Positions 11,809 through 22,555 of a stretch of 64,000 bases of DNA are shown here, in pieces. The stretch comes from Cocos nucifera (taxonomy: Eukaryota > Streptophyta > Magnoliopsida > Arecales > Arecaceae). How positions within the stretch are numbered: the stretch's first letter is position 1; each line of letters starts with the position of its first letter. The position numbers and the translations under genes were made by a program. The notes beneath the pieces are model-generated. The model worked only from the letters and a program-made list of their open reading frames with translations, searched no databases and had not been told where the DNA came from. The DNA is taken from positions 62,001 to 126,000 of the forward strand of contig QRFJ01001027.1 in NCBI GenBank assembly GCA_006176705.1, read 5' to 3'.

Positions 11809-12602
11809 TATATTCTCAATGTCCTCAATCTTTTTTTTTATTTTATATATTTTTTTTAAACTCTCTTTTTTTTAATTTCTAAGTTAATTTACCCTTTTCA
11901 TACCCTAGGACAATCATGCAACATAACTTCCCGTTATGCTAGGCAACCTTATGTCAGGGCAATAGAGATTGAAAATACCTAAAGTAAAAATTTTTATTTT
12001 CAAACAAGTTTCAAACAAATTAGTCAAGAGAGAGAAGAATTAGTTTAATTAGGTTTGATGTTGGTTAGCTAGTTGGTCACAATCTAGACAGCTCCTAATT
12101 GTTAAGTCATCCTTCGAACACTCCAAGTGTAGGATCAGCCAATCAATTGGCCAGGTAAGTGTAAAGTCATTGGGAGTCCCCCCGTTGCTTGCCTTAGACA
12201 CCAATTATGCTTGGCCAAGTAAGCAAATGGAACCAATTAAAAACCACCTTCCTTCAGGCCCAGTCGTCCCTGAACCACTTTCCTAGACACCAGTCAAATT
12301 GACTAACCCTAACTTAGTTCAACTCTTAGGGTTCCTTATCCTATTGAGCTCAAGTTTCTCGGGTTGATGTCTAATTGATTTTAAAATTAAAAGCTTAGGT
12401 CAATGCAGGATGCTGGTTGGTTGTTTGTGGGTTAAGGAAGGGTGATCAAATCCTCCACCTTATCTTATTTAATTGGGTTATGCCCTTAAATTAATTTAAT
12501 ATGAATATGCATAAAAAATTTTCAATCAAAGGGTTCTATGCAATTTAAACTAGATGCATGCAACTAATTGAATTCTGAAAGGCTTACCTTGCCTCCAGCA
12601 AT

Positions 12603-12634
12603 CAATAAAAATAAAAATAAAAATAAAAATAATA
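12603..12634. repeat. AAAAT microsatellite
   Basis: About five to six tandem AATAAAAATAAA-type pentamer units in the leader of E. An interrupted AAAT run follows at 12722-12755. Confidence 0.75.
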
Positions 12635-12929
12635 TGATGCATGCTCTAAGCAGTTAGGATTTCTAATCTTATCATGAGATTTTTAATTAGATTTAAATAA
12701 ATATTTTTTTAAAATTAATTTAAAAATAAAATAAATAAATAAATAAAATAAAAAGGAAAAGAGAACTAGGGTTAGGATTGATCTCACCAAGCAAAACTCC
12801 TGATTCTTTTTGTTCTTTAATCTCTTTTTTATAAAATAATAAAAAAAATTAGCAAGCAATATTTATAAGAAATAAAAGTTTTATTTACAACTTTATTTAT
12901 AGAAAAATCAAAGAGATCAAAAATTTAAT

Positions 12930-12961
12930 GTCCGTGCCTTCCTCGGCAACGGTGCCAAAAA
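12930..12961 (-). other. Extra tRNA-Asp-type primer-binding site of E
   Basis: Minus strand reads TGGCACCGTTGCCGAGGAAG, close to the plant tRNA-Asp primer site TGGCGCCGTTGCCGGGGA. It is followed (on +) by CCAAAAACTTGG and about 90 bp, after which a second primer-like site occurs next to LTR D. The corresponding place in the second copy (29061-29085) has only one site. Confidence 0.65.
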
Positions 12962-13028
12962 CTTGGTGCGTTTATCGAAATTATTTTTAATAAATCAAAA
13001 AAATCAAAATAAAAAATCAAAAATAATC

Positions 13029-13048
13029 CCTGGCAATGGCTCCAAAAA
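13029..13048 (-). other. tRNA-Asp-type primer-binding site next to LTR D
   Basis: Minus strand TGGAGCCATTGCCAGGGATT, four bases or so from the LTR end (CTATCA then AGTTT). It differs from the tRNA-Asp consensus at several positions, which look like C-to-T or G-to-A changes. It fixes the orientation of E as minus. Confidence 0.75.
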
Positions 13049-13050
13049 CT

Positions 13051-13736
13051 TGATAGTAATGTGATATTGTCGTTAAGACACCGTGTTTATCAGTTTAATC
13101 CGACTTCTTAAAATAATTAAAAATCATAGATAGCAGTGAGTCGGATCGAATCCACAAGGAAGGTAGTGTTTTTAGATTTGAAATCTTTGATTTTACAAAA
13201 GAAAAAGAAAAGAGAAGAGTTTTGGGATTAGAAGTGAAGTCAAAAAATAAAAAAATAAAAATTAAAAGGTGTGGGAATTTAAATTTGGTACTAAGATCTA
13301 CCAGTTAGATCTTAGCATCTACTTGCAATAAAATAAAAGGCAATAATTAAAATATAGAAATTAAATTGTAATAAAAATAAAAAGCATGAAATTAAAGAGC
13401 ATAAAAATAAATATTGCATTTAAAAGTTCATAATTTAAATACATAAAATAAAAAAAAAATAAAATAAGCTGATCTCTAATCTTGGATTGGTATTGGTGGA
13501 AAGATGGTGTAGAGGTCTAGCTTTTCCTCTCGGCACCAATTGCCTTGAAGCAGCCATTAACCCAGAGCCTGGCTTCACTCTATACCAAGGCTTCATCTTG
13601 ATCGAAGATGTTGATTTTTGAAGGCCTGGGGTCCTTTTTATAGAGCTAGAAAGACTAGATATTTTTTCTGGTGGTAATTTAATATAAATTAATTGATAAA
13701 TTAATACTTTTATTGATAAATTTATGGTACTTATCA
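13051..13736 (-). repeat. LTR D of E (5' LTR on minus), internally deleted
   Basis: 686 bp against about 1,624 bp in the others. The start (TGATAGTAATG) and end (GGTACTTATCA) are intact. The sequence jumps at about 13675 from TTTTTTCTGG to the terminal AATATAAATTAATTG, so about 940 bp of U3 upstream of the TATA box is missing. TATAAAAAGG itself is kept at about 13633-13642. The same deletion is in the second copy (29088-29799). Confidence 0.88.
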
Positions 13737-14207
13737 CCCACCTATCTAGACAGTACCTTTTGAACTCATGTGCGATGCGTCTGATCAAGCGTAGGCGCAG
13801 TTTTAGATTAAAGAATTGATAAGCTGCCTAGAGTTATTTACTATGCTAGTAAAACCTTAAATGATGCGCAGCTTAATTACACTACCACTAAAAAGGAGTT
13901 CCTAGCCATTGTCTTTGCTCTTGAAAAATTCAGATCTTATTTGGTTGGATCCCACACAATGTATTTACTGACCACTCAGCTATTAGACATCTCTTAGCAA
14001 AGAAAGACACCAAGGCATGCTTAATTCGATGGATCTCAAGAATTTCACCTGGAAATCAAGGACACGAAAGGAACAGAGAATGCAGTAGCTGATCACTTAT
14101 CTCGAATCATAGCCGCACCATCTAGTAAACCACCTATTAATGAATTTTTTCCTGATGAATAACTCATGTCTGTGTCCACTGAACCATAGTATGCTGCTAT
14201 TGTCAAC
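13737..14207 (+). pseudogene. G1 RNase H domain
   Basis: This domain degrades the RNA strand of the RNA/DNA hybrid. It resumes directly after E with the target duplication. Pieces in changing frames show the first catalytic block PFELMCDASD, then YYASKTLNDAQLNYTTTKKEFLAIVFALEKFR, and the end block ENAVADHLSRI. At least two frameshifts and several stops are present. After PPINEFFPDE the frame enters the stretch that leads into integrase; it breaks at 14207 at the T1 LTR and continues at 35345 after T1. Confidence 0.82.
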
Positions 14208-15118
14208 TGTTGGTGCAGAAATCCGTCCTCGCCGGAGGTTGCCGAAATCGAGGCCGCTGAGGTCGCCGTCGGGGACCTGCAAAACAAAGTCCCGTCCGAA
14301 ACCGGTGGGGTGGTGGCTCCGGCAGGACCCTCCGACGGTCAAGTTAGTTTCCGGCCAACAGCAATGGAGTGCTCGGAATGAGTTCCGGAGCTTAGAGATG
14401 AGGAGGAGAGCTTAGAGATCAGGGAGCTTAGAGAGTCGAGAGTTCAGAGAGCTTAGAGAGCTTCCTTAGTGTGTCGGGAGGGTCCTTTATATAGTGGAGC
14501 TTGATGGTGACAACTGCAGCCGCGTGCTGGCGGGCCGCTCGAGGTTCGGCGGAGTCAGTCTCACTGGTGCCGTGTGCGGCGGATTGAGGGTGACAGCCAT
14601 CGCCGCCTGAGTCGGCGGATTGAGGGTGACAGCCATCGCCGCCTGACAGTGGGTCGCTATCGCCTGCGGCGGACTGACTGCGGCGGACTGAGAGTATGGT
14701 TGCAGAGCTTGCCGAATGAAGGGTTGAAGGCCTTCGTCGTGTGCCCATTTCGGAGGAGTTCGGGCTCCTGAAGAAGAAGATAGGAGGGAGTTCGGCTCCT
14801 ATAGACGTCTGGCTGGAGGTATGCAGCTAAGGCTCGTCCGCTGAAGAGTTTGGCTGCTGAGAATCCGGAGCTCGACCGTCAGGAAGTTCGGCTGGCGGTG
14901 GGAGTTCGGCCCGGAGCCTGAGCACTGGGGGTTCGGCCCAGTGACGAGTTCGGCAGCTAGGCCGCTAGTTCGGCCGTGGTAGGGGCTCGGCCTGGCGCGG
15001 CTGAGAGCGCTGAAGGACTCGGTCGCTAGTTGGTTCGGCCAGCTCTTCAGCGGCTACTGGTTACATTGGGCTGAGCGTCGGGCCATGGCTTCGGCAGGAG
15101 CGGGATTTATCCCCAACA
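14208..15118 (-). repeat. LTR of T1 (3' LTR on minus), first copy
   Basis: 911 bp, TGTTGGTGCAG...ATCCCCAACA (TGTTGG/CCAACA inverted ends). Rich in short GGAGTTCGGC and GCTCGGCCGC repeats in its right half. Short ORFs on both strands recur in all T LTRs and are not credible genes. The neighbouring TCAAC (14203-14207) is the target duplication. Confidence 0.9.
14484..14494 (-). promoter_or_regulatory. TATA box of T-type LTR
   Basis: Minus strand CTATATAAAGG, conserved in every T LTR seen here (about 17923, 34671, 36507, 40455), followed on minus by GACCCTCCCGACA. Leftward transcription is inferred. Confidence 0.6.
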
Positions 15119-15141
15119 GTAGCCCCCCCACTCCCGAGTTC
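15119..15141 (-). other. Polypurine tract of T1
   Basis: Minus strand GGGAGTGGGGGGGCTAC directly precedes the LTR start TGTTGGGG. This is the plus-strand primer site and sets the orientation of the element. The same tract is at 31241 and 37131. Confidence 0.75.
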
Positions 15142-15589
15142 AAAAATTGAAGGGAGGGAGTACCAAAACAGGCGACTGCCGAAGTCTTCTTCCAGGCTCC
15201 GCATTTGTTGCAGCTGAAGCTCGGGGGAGGTCTCATCTCCAGCCAATATTGACGCTGAAGTTGAGGCTGAGGCTTGGGGGAGGACCTCATCTTCAGTCGA
15301 TGTTTGGAGTTGAAATGGAACTCGTTTCCAGCTAAAGTCGATGAAGCTGATGTTGAAGCCGAAGTAAATCTCGCCTCCTACGGTCGAGGTCGGAGTTTGA
15401 CATCCTCGGGGGCGACTTGTCATCAACCGAAGTCGACTCGGGGGAGACCTCCTCTTTTGCAGTCAAGGTTATGATCGCTTGGGGGAGATCCCGTCTCCCG
15501 CTGATGCTGACACCGAAGTTGAAGCTGAGGTCCGAAGGAGACCTCGTCTTCTGTAGTGAAGCTTGCCGTAGACTCTGTGGCTCGGCCTT
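15142..15589 (-). other. T1 3' internal region between polypurine tract and minisatellite
   Basis: GC-rich non-coding sequence with repeated pieces such as AGCTGAAGCTCGGGGGAGG and 'GATGAAGCTGATGTTGAAGC'. Short ORFs on both strands are low-complexity and frame-shifted between copies, so I do not call genes. Confidence 0.5.
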
Positions 15590-16262
15590 GAACCTTGCTC
15601 ACGTTAGGACGAGGTTCTCCTCTTGTTCCTCTTCGGGGACGGGCTCTTGTGGGGGCACATCCGGACCGTCGTCCTCGCTTCTCCCCCCATCCCGTCCTTC
15701 GTGAACGGGGTCTTCGACTTTGCTCACGCCAGGACGAGGTTCTCCTCCTGTTCCTAGCCGAGCTGTGGGGGCACATGAGGACCGTCGTCCTCGCCGAGAT
15801 TCTCCCCCCATCCCGTCCTTTGTGGACGGGGCTTATCTTAGCCGACTTTGCTCACGCTTAGGACGAGGTTCTCCTCCTGTTCCTAACCGAGGTTGTGGGG
15901 GCACATCGAGGACCGTCGTCCTCGCTATCTCCCCCCATCCCGTCCTTTGTGGACGGGGCTTATCTTCGACTTTGCTCACGCTAGGACGAGGTTCTCCTCC
16001 TGTTCCTAACCGAGCTGTGGGGGCACATCGAGGACCGTCGTCCTCGCTTCTCCCCCCATCCCGTCCTTTGTGGACGGGGCCTTCGACTTTGCTCACGCTA
16101 GGACGAGGTTCTCCTCCTGTTCCTAACCGAGCTGTGGGGGCACATCGAGGACCGTCGTCCTCGCTTCTCCCCCCAGGTCCCGTCCTTTGTGGACGGGGCT
16201 TATCTTAGCGAGGTTGGTGCTCACGCTTAGGACGAGGTTCTCCTCCTGTTCCTAACGCGGCC
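15590..16262. repeat. T1 minisatellite, about six units of 117-128 bp
   Basis: Units start with GCTCACGCTAGGACGAGG at about 15597, 15722, 15850, 15974, 16091 and 16219. Each holds TTCTCCTCCTGTTCCTAAC, GTGGGGGCACAT, GACCGTCGTCCTCGC, then CCCCCCATCCCGTCC and GTGGACGGGG. Related arrays are at 31690-32420, 37560-37784 and, on the same element strand, in G2 at 45640-46760. Long ORFs through it simply follow the period. Confidence 0.9.
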
Positions 16263-16720
16263 GACTGCTCCTTTCCTGTCATCGCATAGATTTCGCATCC
16301 AGAAATAATATTTGCAGAGGGGAGGATTTTACCGAAGGGAAGTCGTGGACAGCGCGCTCTCGTTTGAGGGGTCGACGGGGTGTTGTTCCTCGGAGCTCCC
16401 TCGAGCAGCAAGTCCCGTCCAGACGACCTCCTCTATCTCCTGCCGGCCTTCATAATTTGGACCATGCTTCTCTTGACTTTGTCGCTGGGGATGACAATCA
16501 CCGATGTAGCTAGCTCCTAGCTCCTCCCCGGGGTGGCGTTGATGACGCCGCGGGACGGCCAACCTTCTTGTCTTTTCCGGTTCCGGCAGTGCCTATAGCC
16601 GATCTTCTCCTTGATCGCGCATGTTTGGAGAGGCCGTAGTCCTTCAGGTCTTGGCGGTTGGCTCTTAACTTTGCCGAGAATTCGAGTTAGAGGAGCGGGT
16701 CGTAGTTGCGGAACCTTCCG
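16263..16720 (-). pseudogene. T1 gag remnant, lacking the HRDHG segment
   Basis: This is the region that in the other T copies carries the C-terminal part of a Tat-type gag. Here a piece of roughly 130 bp or more is missing near 16612 (TCTTCTCCT joined to GATCGCGCA), which removes the YHRDHGYDTEEY block seen at 39142-39177. Remaining minus-strand peptides (for example SDKVKRSMVQIMK around 16430-16500) are compatible with the gag-to-protease region of Tat elements, though weakly. Not functional. Confidence 0.45.
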
Positions 16721-17210
16721 GGAGGGGGGCTTCGTTCCGTCCTTGCCAGCGCCGAACTTTATTTTGGAGGTTGAGTTGAGGAGTTCGGCTTTCCACCGAG
16801 CTTCATTTTACCTCGATGCCGAGCTTTGGGGTGAGCCTGGCTTTTCTTCGAGCCGAACTTCATTCCTCTTTCCCACGAGACCCGCCGTGGGAGAACTTTC
16901 TGCTGCTCTTGTTCGGACGAGCTCGAGGGGAGCTCGGCTTTTCTCGCCCGAACTTCGTTCCGCCTTCAGTGAACACTTTGTAGGCGGTTCCTTTGGGGGA
17001 CATTCTGGAGCGTGAGTTCGGCCTTACTTGTGCCGAACCTCGTTCCACTTTCCCGCGGAAGCTTCCGCGGGAGGACTTCATACTTCTTTGTCGGAGCTTC
17101 CTCGCTGACGGGCTCATAGGTGGGTTCGGCCTTCCTCGCGCCGAACTTCATTCCGCTTCAGCGGGGGAACTTCTGCTCTCCGTTTCTCTCTTAGGGGCGA
17201 TTGGGCTCCT
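16721..17210. repeat. T1 hairpin repeats GTTCGGC-N-GCCGAAC
   Basis: A degenerate tandem array with a period of about 60-110 bp. Units pair GTTCGGC with GCCGAAC over a loop of about 9 nt (for example 17016-17038 and 17124-17146). They are followed by TTCATTCCGC and a second small palindrome of the CCCGCGGAAGCTTCCGCGGG type (about 17053-17072). No protein recognised. It lies between the primer site and gag on minus, i.e. in the leader or N-terminal gag part. Confidence 0.7.
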
Positions 17211-17652
17211 CCCTAAGGCTGATTCCTCCGCATTTCTTCGGCAATAAGTTCCGGGGTGGACGACCTCCTCATGCTGAACTCCTCAATTTGGTGCAAGCTC
17301 TTGTTGCTGGGAGATGGCGAATCGCTAATGCACCGAGGCGGGCCTTGCTGGTGGAGTCGCCACCGGAGGCTGCTGTTATAGCTTTGCAACGCTTCCGTGA
17401 GGCCACGGATCTTGCCGGACAAGCAAGCCGAATTGCTTACATCCGCCGCAGGGGCGGGGGAAACCTAGGCCACCGCGGCTGAAGCAGGCAGAAAAGACGG
17501 GCCTGGACGGGATCCGGGTCGCAGAGGCCCACCGAACCCGGTGCCGTAAGCTCTCCTTGGGTCTGGCGGTTTCTCTCTTCGAAAGAGATCCGGAGAGGGA
17601 AGGAAGGGTGCCGAGCACTCTTTAAGAACACAAGGGAACCTCGAAGGTTCAG
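17211..17652 (-). other. T1 5' leader
   Basis: Sequence between the hairpin repeats and primer site. GC-rich, with short minus-strand frames (for example 17376-17618) that do not resemble known domains. The same sequence recurs at 34050-34375, where indels break these frames, which argues against a protein. Confidence 0.4.
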
Positions 17653-17672
17653 GCCCTTCCTTCCAGCGCCAA
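17653..17672 (-). other. Primer-binding site of T1
   Basis: Minus strand TTGGCGCTGGAAGGAAGGGC, two bases from the LTR end (ACCAACA, GA). T2 has TTGGCGCTAGAAGGAGGGC at 40179-40197. The tRNA is not assigned with certainty; it is not the tRNA-Asp or initiator-Met type used by E and S. Confidence 0.65.
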
Positions 17673-17674
17673 TC

Positions 17675-18242
17675 TGTTGGTGCAGAAATCCGTCGCCGCC
17701 GGAGGTCGCCGCAATCGAGGCCGCTGGGCGCCGCCGGGGACCTGCAAAACGAAGTCCCGTCCGGAACCGGTGGGGTGGTGGCTCCGGCAGGACCCTCCGA
17801 CGGTCAAGTTAGTTTCCGGCCAACAGCAATGGAGTGCTCGGAATGAGTTCCGGAGCTTAGAGATGTGGAGCAGAGCTTAGAGAGTCGAGAGTTCAGAGAG
17901 CTTAGCCTTAGTATGTCGGGAGGGTCCTTTTATAGCGGAGCTTGATGGTGACAACTGCAGCCGCGTGCTGGCGGGCCGCTCGAGGTTCGGCGGAGTCAGT
18001 CTCCACTGGTGCCGTGTGCGGCGGATTGAGGGTGACAGCCATCGCCGCCTGAAGTGGGTCGCTATCGCCCGCGGCGGACTGACTGATGGGCGGACTGACT
18101 GCAGAGCTTGCCGAATGAAGGGTTGAAGGCCTTCGTCGTGTGCCCATTTCGGAGGAGTTCGGGCTCCTGAAGAGGAAGATAGGAGGGAGTTCGGCTCCCA
18201 TAGGCGTCTGGCAAGAGGTATGCAGCTAAGGCTCGTCCGCCT
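17675..18242 (-). repeat. LTR of T1, 5' LTR on minus, broken at 18242
   Basis: Starts TGTTGGTGCAG and matches the first 600 bp or so of the LTR, then stops inside GGCTCGTCCGC at 18240. It is joined without target duplication to reverse-transcriptase sequence of G1. The missing part of this LTR reappears only after the N gap at 34871-35344. Confidence 0.85.
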
Positions 18243-18777
18243 TAACCTTTGCCTATAGGTGCATGTCTTTGTTATGCAATTGCACCAACAACCTTCCAAA
18301 GATGTATGATCAGCATATTTTGTGATACGGCTGTTGAACGATTTCTCAATAATTTCCATGGATGACTTTTTGTCTTTGGCCCTACCTTTCTTCAAATGTT
18401 TAGATCATCTTTTGAACATTTGTCCAGAAAGATGTAAGAGAAGCACTTAGTTCTTAAATTGGAGAAATGCAATTCATGGTTAGACAAGGCATATTCTTGC
18501 CATTGAGTTTCACAAAAAGGAATTGAAGTAGACAAGGCCAAATAGACTTTGATTGCGAGTCTTCTACCATCCAAATCTTATTAACAAAATCCTATTTCCA
18601 TTTTTAGAACATGCCTAAGTTCTATAGAAGGTTTCATAGCCAAATTTACTGAAGTGGCTTTCACCATTGACCAACTTGTTAGCAAAGGAAACAAAATTGA
18701 GTTTTACTCCCGAGTGCCTAGATTCTTTTTGATTTTCTTAAAAAGACACTTGTCTCAGCTTCCCATTATTCACCCAC
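18243..18777 (+). pseudogene. Copy of G1 reverse transcriptase (noisy)
   Basis: Matches 2426-2949 with about a dozen small indels, so no frame of useful length survives. It begins at the second half of RT and ends at the LTR of the E copy, with CACCCAC before TGATAGG. Confidence 0.8.
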
Positions 18778-20462
18778 TGATAGGAATGCGATGGTGCGTT
18801 TAAGGCACCCTGTGTTTACTTTCAGTTTCTTTACATCCAACTTTCTTAAAATAATTAAAAAAATTCAATAGATAGCAGTGAGTTCGGTCGAATCCATAAG
18901 GAAGGTAGTGTTTTTTAGAATTCGAAAATCTTTGATTTTACAAAAGAAAATTAAGAAAAGAGGAGTTTTGGGATTCAAAAGTTGAAGATCGGACAATAAA
19001 AAAAAAAGTTGAAAATTAAAGGTGTAGGAATTTTAAACTTGGTACTAAGAATCTCTAGTTAGATCTTAGCATCTACTTATAATAAATAAAAAAGTAATAA
19101 TTAAAATATAAAAATTAAACTTTACAATAAAAATAAAGAGCCATGAAATTAAGAGCATAAAATAAATATTGCATTGAAAAGTTATAATTTTAAATACATA
19201 AAATAAAAAGAAAAATAAAATAGGATCTCTGATCTTAAGATCGGCATTGATGGAAAGATTGGTGTAAGAAGCCTAGCTCTTTCTTTCTCGGCACCCGTTA
19301 CATTTTGAAGCAGCCATTTGACCATAACCCTGCTTCATCGTATACCAAAAGCTTTCACCTTAATGCTAATGTGATTTGAGGCGGTCCTTTTTATAGAGCT
19401 TAGAGAGACTAGATATTTTTTTTTGGAGGCAATGTGGGACTAGGGGTTATTTTAATTATGGAAAATAGGAAGAAATCCGAGTAAAATTCGGATTAAAATT
19501 GCCCATTGTTGAGTTCTTTCAATTTAGCGTAGATGTTGATCTGTATGCTTCCAAAAATACCAAAAATGGATGTGTAATGGCCCAGATCAAGTTCGGTATT
19601 AATTTCTTGACTTGTTTGCGATCGTGCTTTTGATCGGAGGAATTAGGCTGTTGATCATGTGCTTAAGATTTTGATCGCCATCGGAAGCCTTCTGGAACGT
19701 CGGATCGAAGCTAGAATCAAGCGCTGCTATCGATGGCAATCCGAGTTGAATATCAGCAATCAAAAAAAAAAAACTGACATCCAATCGTTTGACCCAAACA
19801 ACCACCACCATACGATGCGCATTTTACTTGCTCCATTGGACTTGCGTGGACTGGCCACATCGTTTGCACCCACCAATCAATCAGTGCCTTTTATTGATAG
19901 TATGAAAAAGACCAAAAATGCCTTGTGAGCCACGAATGAATTTTTTGTAAACCCTTTAGGAGTTTTCTAGGTCCACCATGTTGGCAAGCCTGATTCATCG
20001 GTGTCTGCTAAGGCTGGCGGTCCACACTAGTGCTGTAGACCGACTGATGGCTTTTTTGAGAGACATTGAGTCGGTTATGCATGATGGGCTCGGCGCATCA
20101 GCTTTGATCGGCATGCTCGGGCTAAATGTTTGGAGTGCACCGACTGCTCTATCTGGCGCTTGAGCGTTTGAGCTGTATGTCATCAATTTTAAATTTTTTT
20201 ATTTTATTTCTTTAGAAATTATATCTTTTTTCCGTTTTAGCTCCGTTTGCTCCAAACTTATTTCATTATGATCAAAAAAAATAAAGCTCTTCCATTGATT
20301 ATTAAAATTTGTATTTTTTTAATTTTTATTATTTTATAATTAATTTCTTAATAATAAAAATATGATATTCCAAAAAATTATATATAAATTGACATAATTT
20401 TAAAAAATTAATAATAAATTAATAATAATTTAATACTTATTGATGAATTTATGTTATACAAC
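18778..20462 (-). repeat. LTR A copy
   Basis: Matches 2950-4577 with many small indels. The start TGATAGGAATG is intact and the end is degraded (TTATACAACATCCC). Confidence 0.8.
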
Positions 20463-20875
20463 ATCCCACTATTTAAGTTTTACTCATCCTCGAGTAAAGA
20501 ATTTAGTTTTAAATATCTTTTAACTTTAGAGTTTTCGAATTTATTTATTCTAAGTTAATTTTCAAATATGAACCATTGATATTCAGTAGAGCTTAAATAG
20601 ATATATCATTTAGGGTATTAATACTCAATAAAGAATTAAGTAAACGAACATTAAATGTTTGAACTTTTTCTAAATTATCCCATCTTTATCTCATAATTTG
20701 TCTAAACTTCATAAGACAACTGTATTTGCTACTTTTCATCTTTATTATTTGGATTTTTATTTTTATATTGTACCCACTTTTTGATGGAATATCATTGATT
20801 ACTTAGGGCAAGGGACTTGATTACTCGGTTGGAAAAACTAATATTTTTTTTTTAAAGTTGTACCACTATGACTTT
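20463..20875 (-). repeat. Tail copy between LTR A and LTR B copies
   Basis: Matches 4578-4983 with small indels; no gene. Confidence 0.75.
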
Positions 20876-22555
20876 TGATAGGAATGCTCAATGTTGTCAT
20901 ATAAGAACACCATTTGTTTATCAGTTTAACCAACTTAAAATAATTAAAAATTCATTACGATAGCAGTGAGCGGGTCGAATACCATAAGGAAGGTAGTGTT
21001 TTTTAGATGAAATCTTTTGATTTACAAAGAAAAAAAAGAGAAGATTTGGGATTCAAAAGTGAATGTTGGAAAATAAAAAAAATGAAAATATAAAAGGTGT
21101 AGGAAATTTTATAAACTTAGTGTTACTAATTTCTACTAGTTAGATCTTAGAATCTATTACAATAAAATAAAAAGTAATAATTTTAAATATTTAAAAAAAT
21201 TTAAATTATAATAGAAATAAAGAGCATGGAAATTAAAAGCATAAAAATAAATATTGCATTGAAAAGTTTATGAATTTTAAATATATAAAATAAAAAGGAA
21301 AAATAAAATAGGATCTCTTTGATCTTGGATCGATATTGATGAAAAGGATGTGTAGAAAGCCTAGCTCTTCTTCTCAGCACCCGTTGGCTTTGAAGCAGCC
21401 ATTGACCCATAACCCTGGCTTCAATCCTATACCAAAGTTTACCTTAATCTGAGATGTTGATTTTTGAAGGCTAGGGTCCTTTTTATGGAGTAGATGAACT
21501 AGATATATTTTTTTGGAGGCAATGTGGGACTAAGGGTTGTTTTAATTTGTGAAAATTAAGAAGAAATCTGAGTGAAATTCGGATTAAAATAGCTCCTGTT
21601 GATTCTTTTTAATGTTGTAAGCCATTAAGATGGTGATCCGCATCTTTCCAAAAAATACCCAAAAAATTGGACGTGTTAATGGCCCAGATCAAGTCGGATT
21701 AATTTCTGACCCATCGGATCATGCTTGATGGAGGAATTCTAGGCCATGATCTGCGTTCTGAGAGTTTGTGATCACCATCGAGAACCTTCTGGTACCATCG
21801 GATCGAAGCTGGAATCAAGCACTGCTATCCGATGGTTGATCCGGATGAAATAGCAATTGAAAAAAGACTTGACCGATACCAATCTTGATCAACAAAGACC
21901 ACCATCCACACGATTCGCGCATTTACTGTTCCCTGGACTGCGTGGACCGGCCACATTAGTAGCACCGACCAACCAAATCAAACGCCATATTTATTGAAAC
22001 AGGTGAAATCGACCAAAATGCCCTGTGAGCTAATTATTTTTTATAAACCCTTTAGGAGTACTAGGTCCACCATGTGGCAAGCTTTGATTCGCCGGTGTCG
22101 CTGAGCTGGCAGTCCATTACTGTGCTGTTAGACCGACTGATGGCTTCTGGCCTTGAGTCGACTAGCAATGGATGGCTTGGCGCATTCGACTTGGTTAGCT
22201 TGGCTTTGGCTTGTTGGACGCAGTCCGACTGCTGCAGCCTGGCGGCTTGAGCCGTTTGAGCCGTATATTATTTTTCATTTAAATTTTTATTTATTTCTAT
22301 AGGGAAATTTCAATCTTTTTTGTTTTAGCTCCATTTTGCTTCCAACTTATTTTTGTTACGATTAAAAAAAATAAGCCATTTCCTTGATTATAAAATTTTT
22401 TTTTTATTTTTAATTTTTATTATTTTATAATTAATTAATTAAAATATGAATTTTCTCAAAAATTATATATAATATTGATAATAAATTTTTAAAAATTTAA
22501 TATAAATTAATTAATAAATTAATAACTTTTATTGATGAAATTTATGTACTTATCA
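20876..22555 (-). repeat. LTR B copy
   Basis: Matches 4984-6607 with small indels; ends TGTACTTATCA. Confidence 0.8.

Larger units (their letters stand above)
11809..13020 (-). other. E 5' leader, between primer site and gag
   Basis: About 1.2 kb with no ORF of note on either strand. It is A/T-rich with simple repeats (AAAAT units at about 12603-12634, AAAT units at 12722-12755). Retroviral-type leaders carry packaging and dimerisation signals, but I can identify none by eye. The second copy of this region (28.0-29.0 kb) lacks about 60 bp that is present here near 12026-12088. Confidence 0.5.
2950..13736 (-). mobile_element. E: non-autonomous gag-only gypsy element with an LTR-plus-tail array
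   Basis: On the minus strand the order is: 5' LTR (D, 13051-13736, internally deleted), tRNA-Asp-type primer site, long leader, gag (11808 to 10037), 3' non-coding tail, polypurine tract, LTR C (7016-8639), then two further tail+LTR units (LTR B 4984-6607, LTR A 2950-4577). LTR ends are TGATA...TATCA. No protease, RT, RNase H or integrase is present: gag runs straight into the protease-RT spacer and stops. This matches the class of terminal-repeat elements that keep only gag and depend on a helper. Gag, primer site and tail resemble G1, but the LTR sequence does not. Inserted in the RT of G1. Confidence 0.85.

Noticed and set aside
14428..15118. CpG island or promoter of a host gene
   Set aside because: The GC-rich stretch is the T LTR and recurs in each T element; no gene follows.
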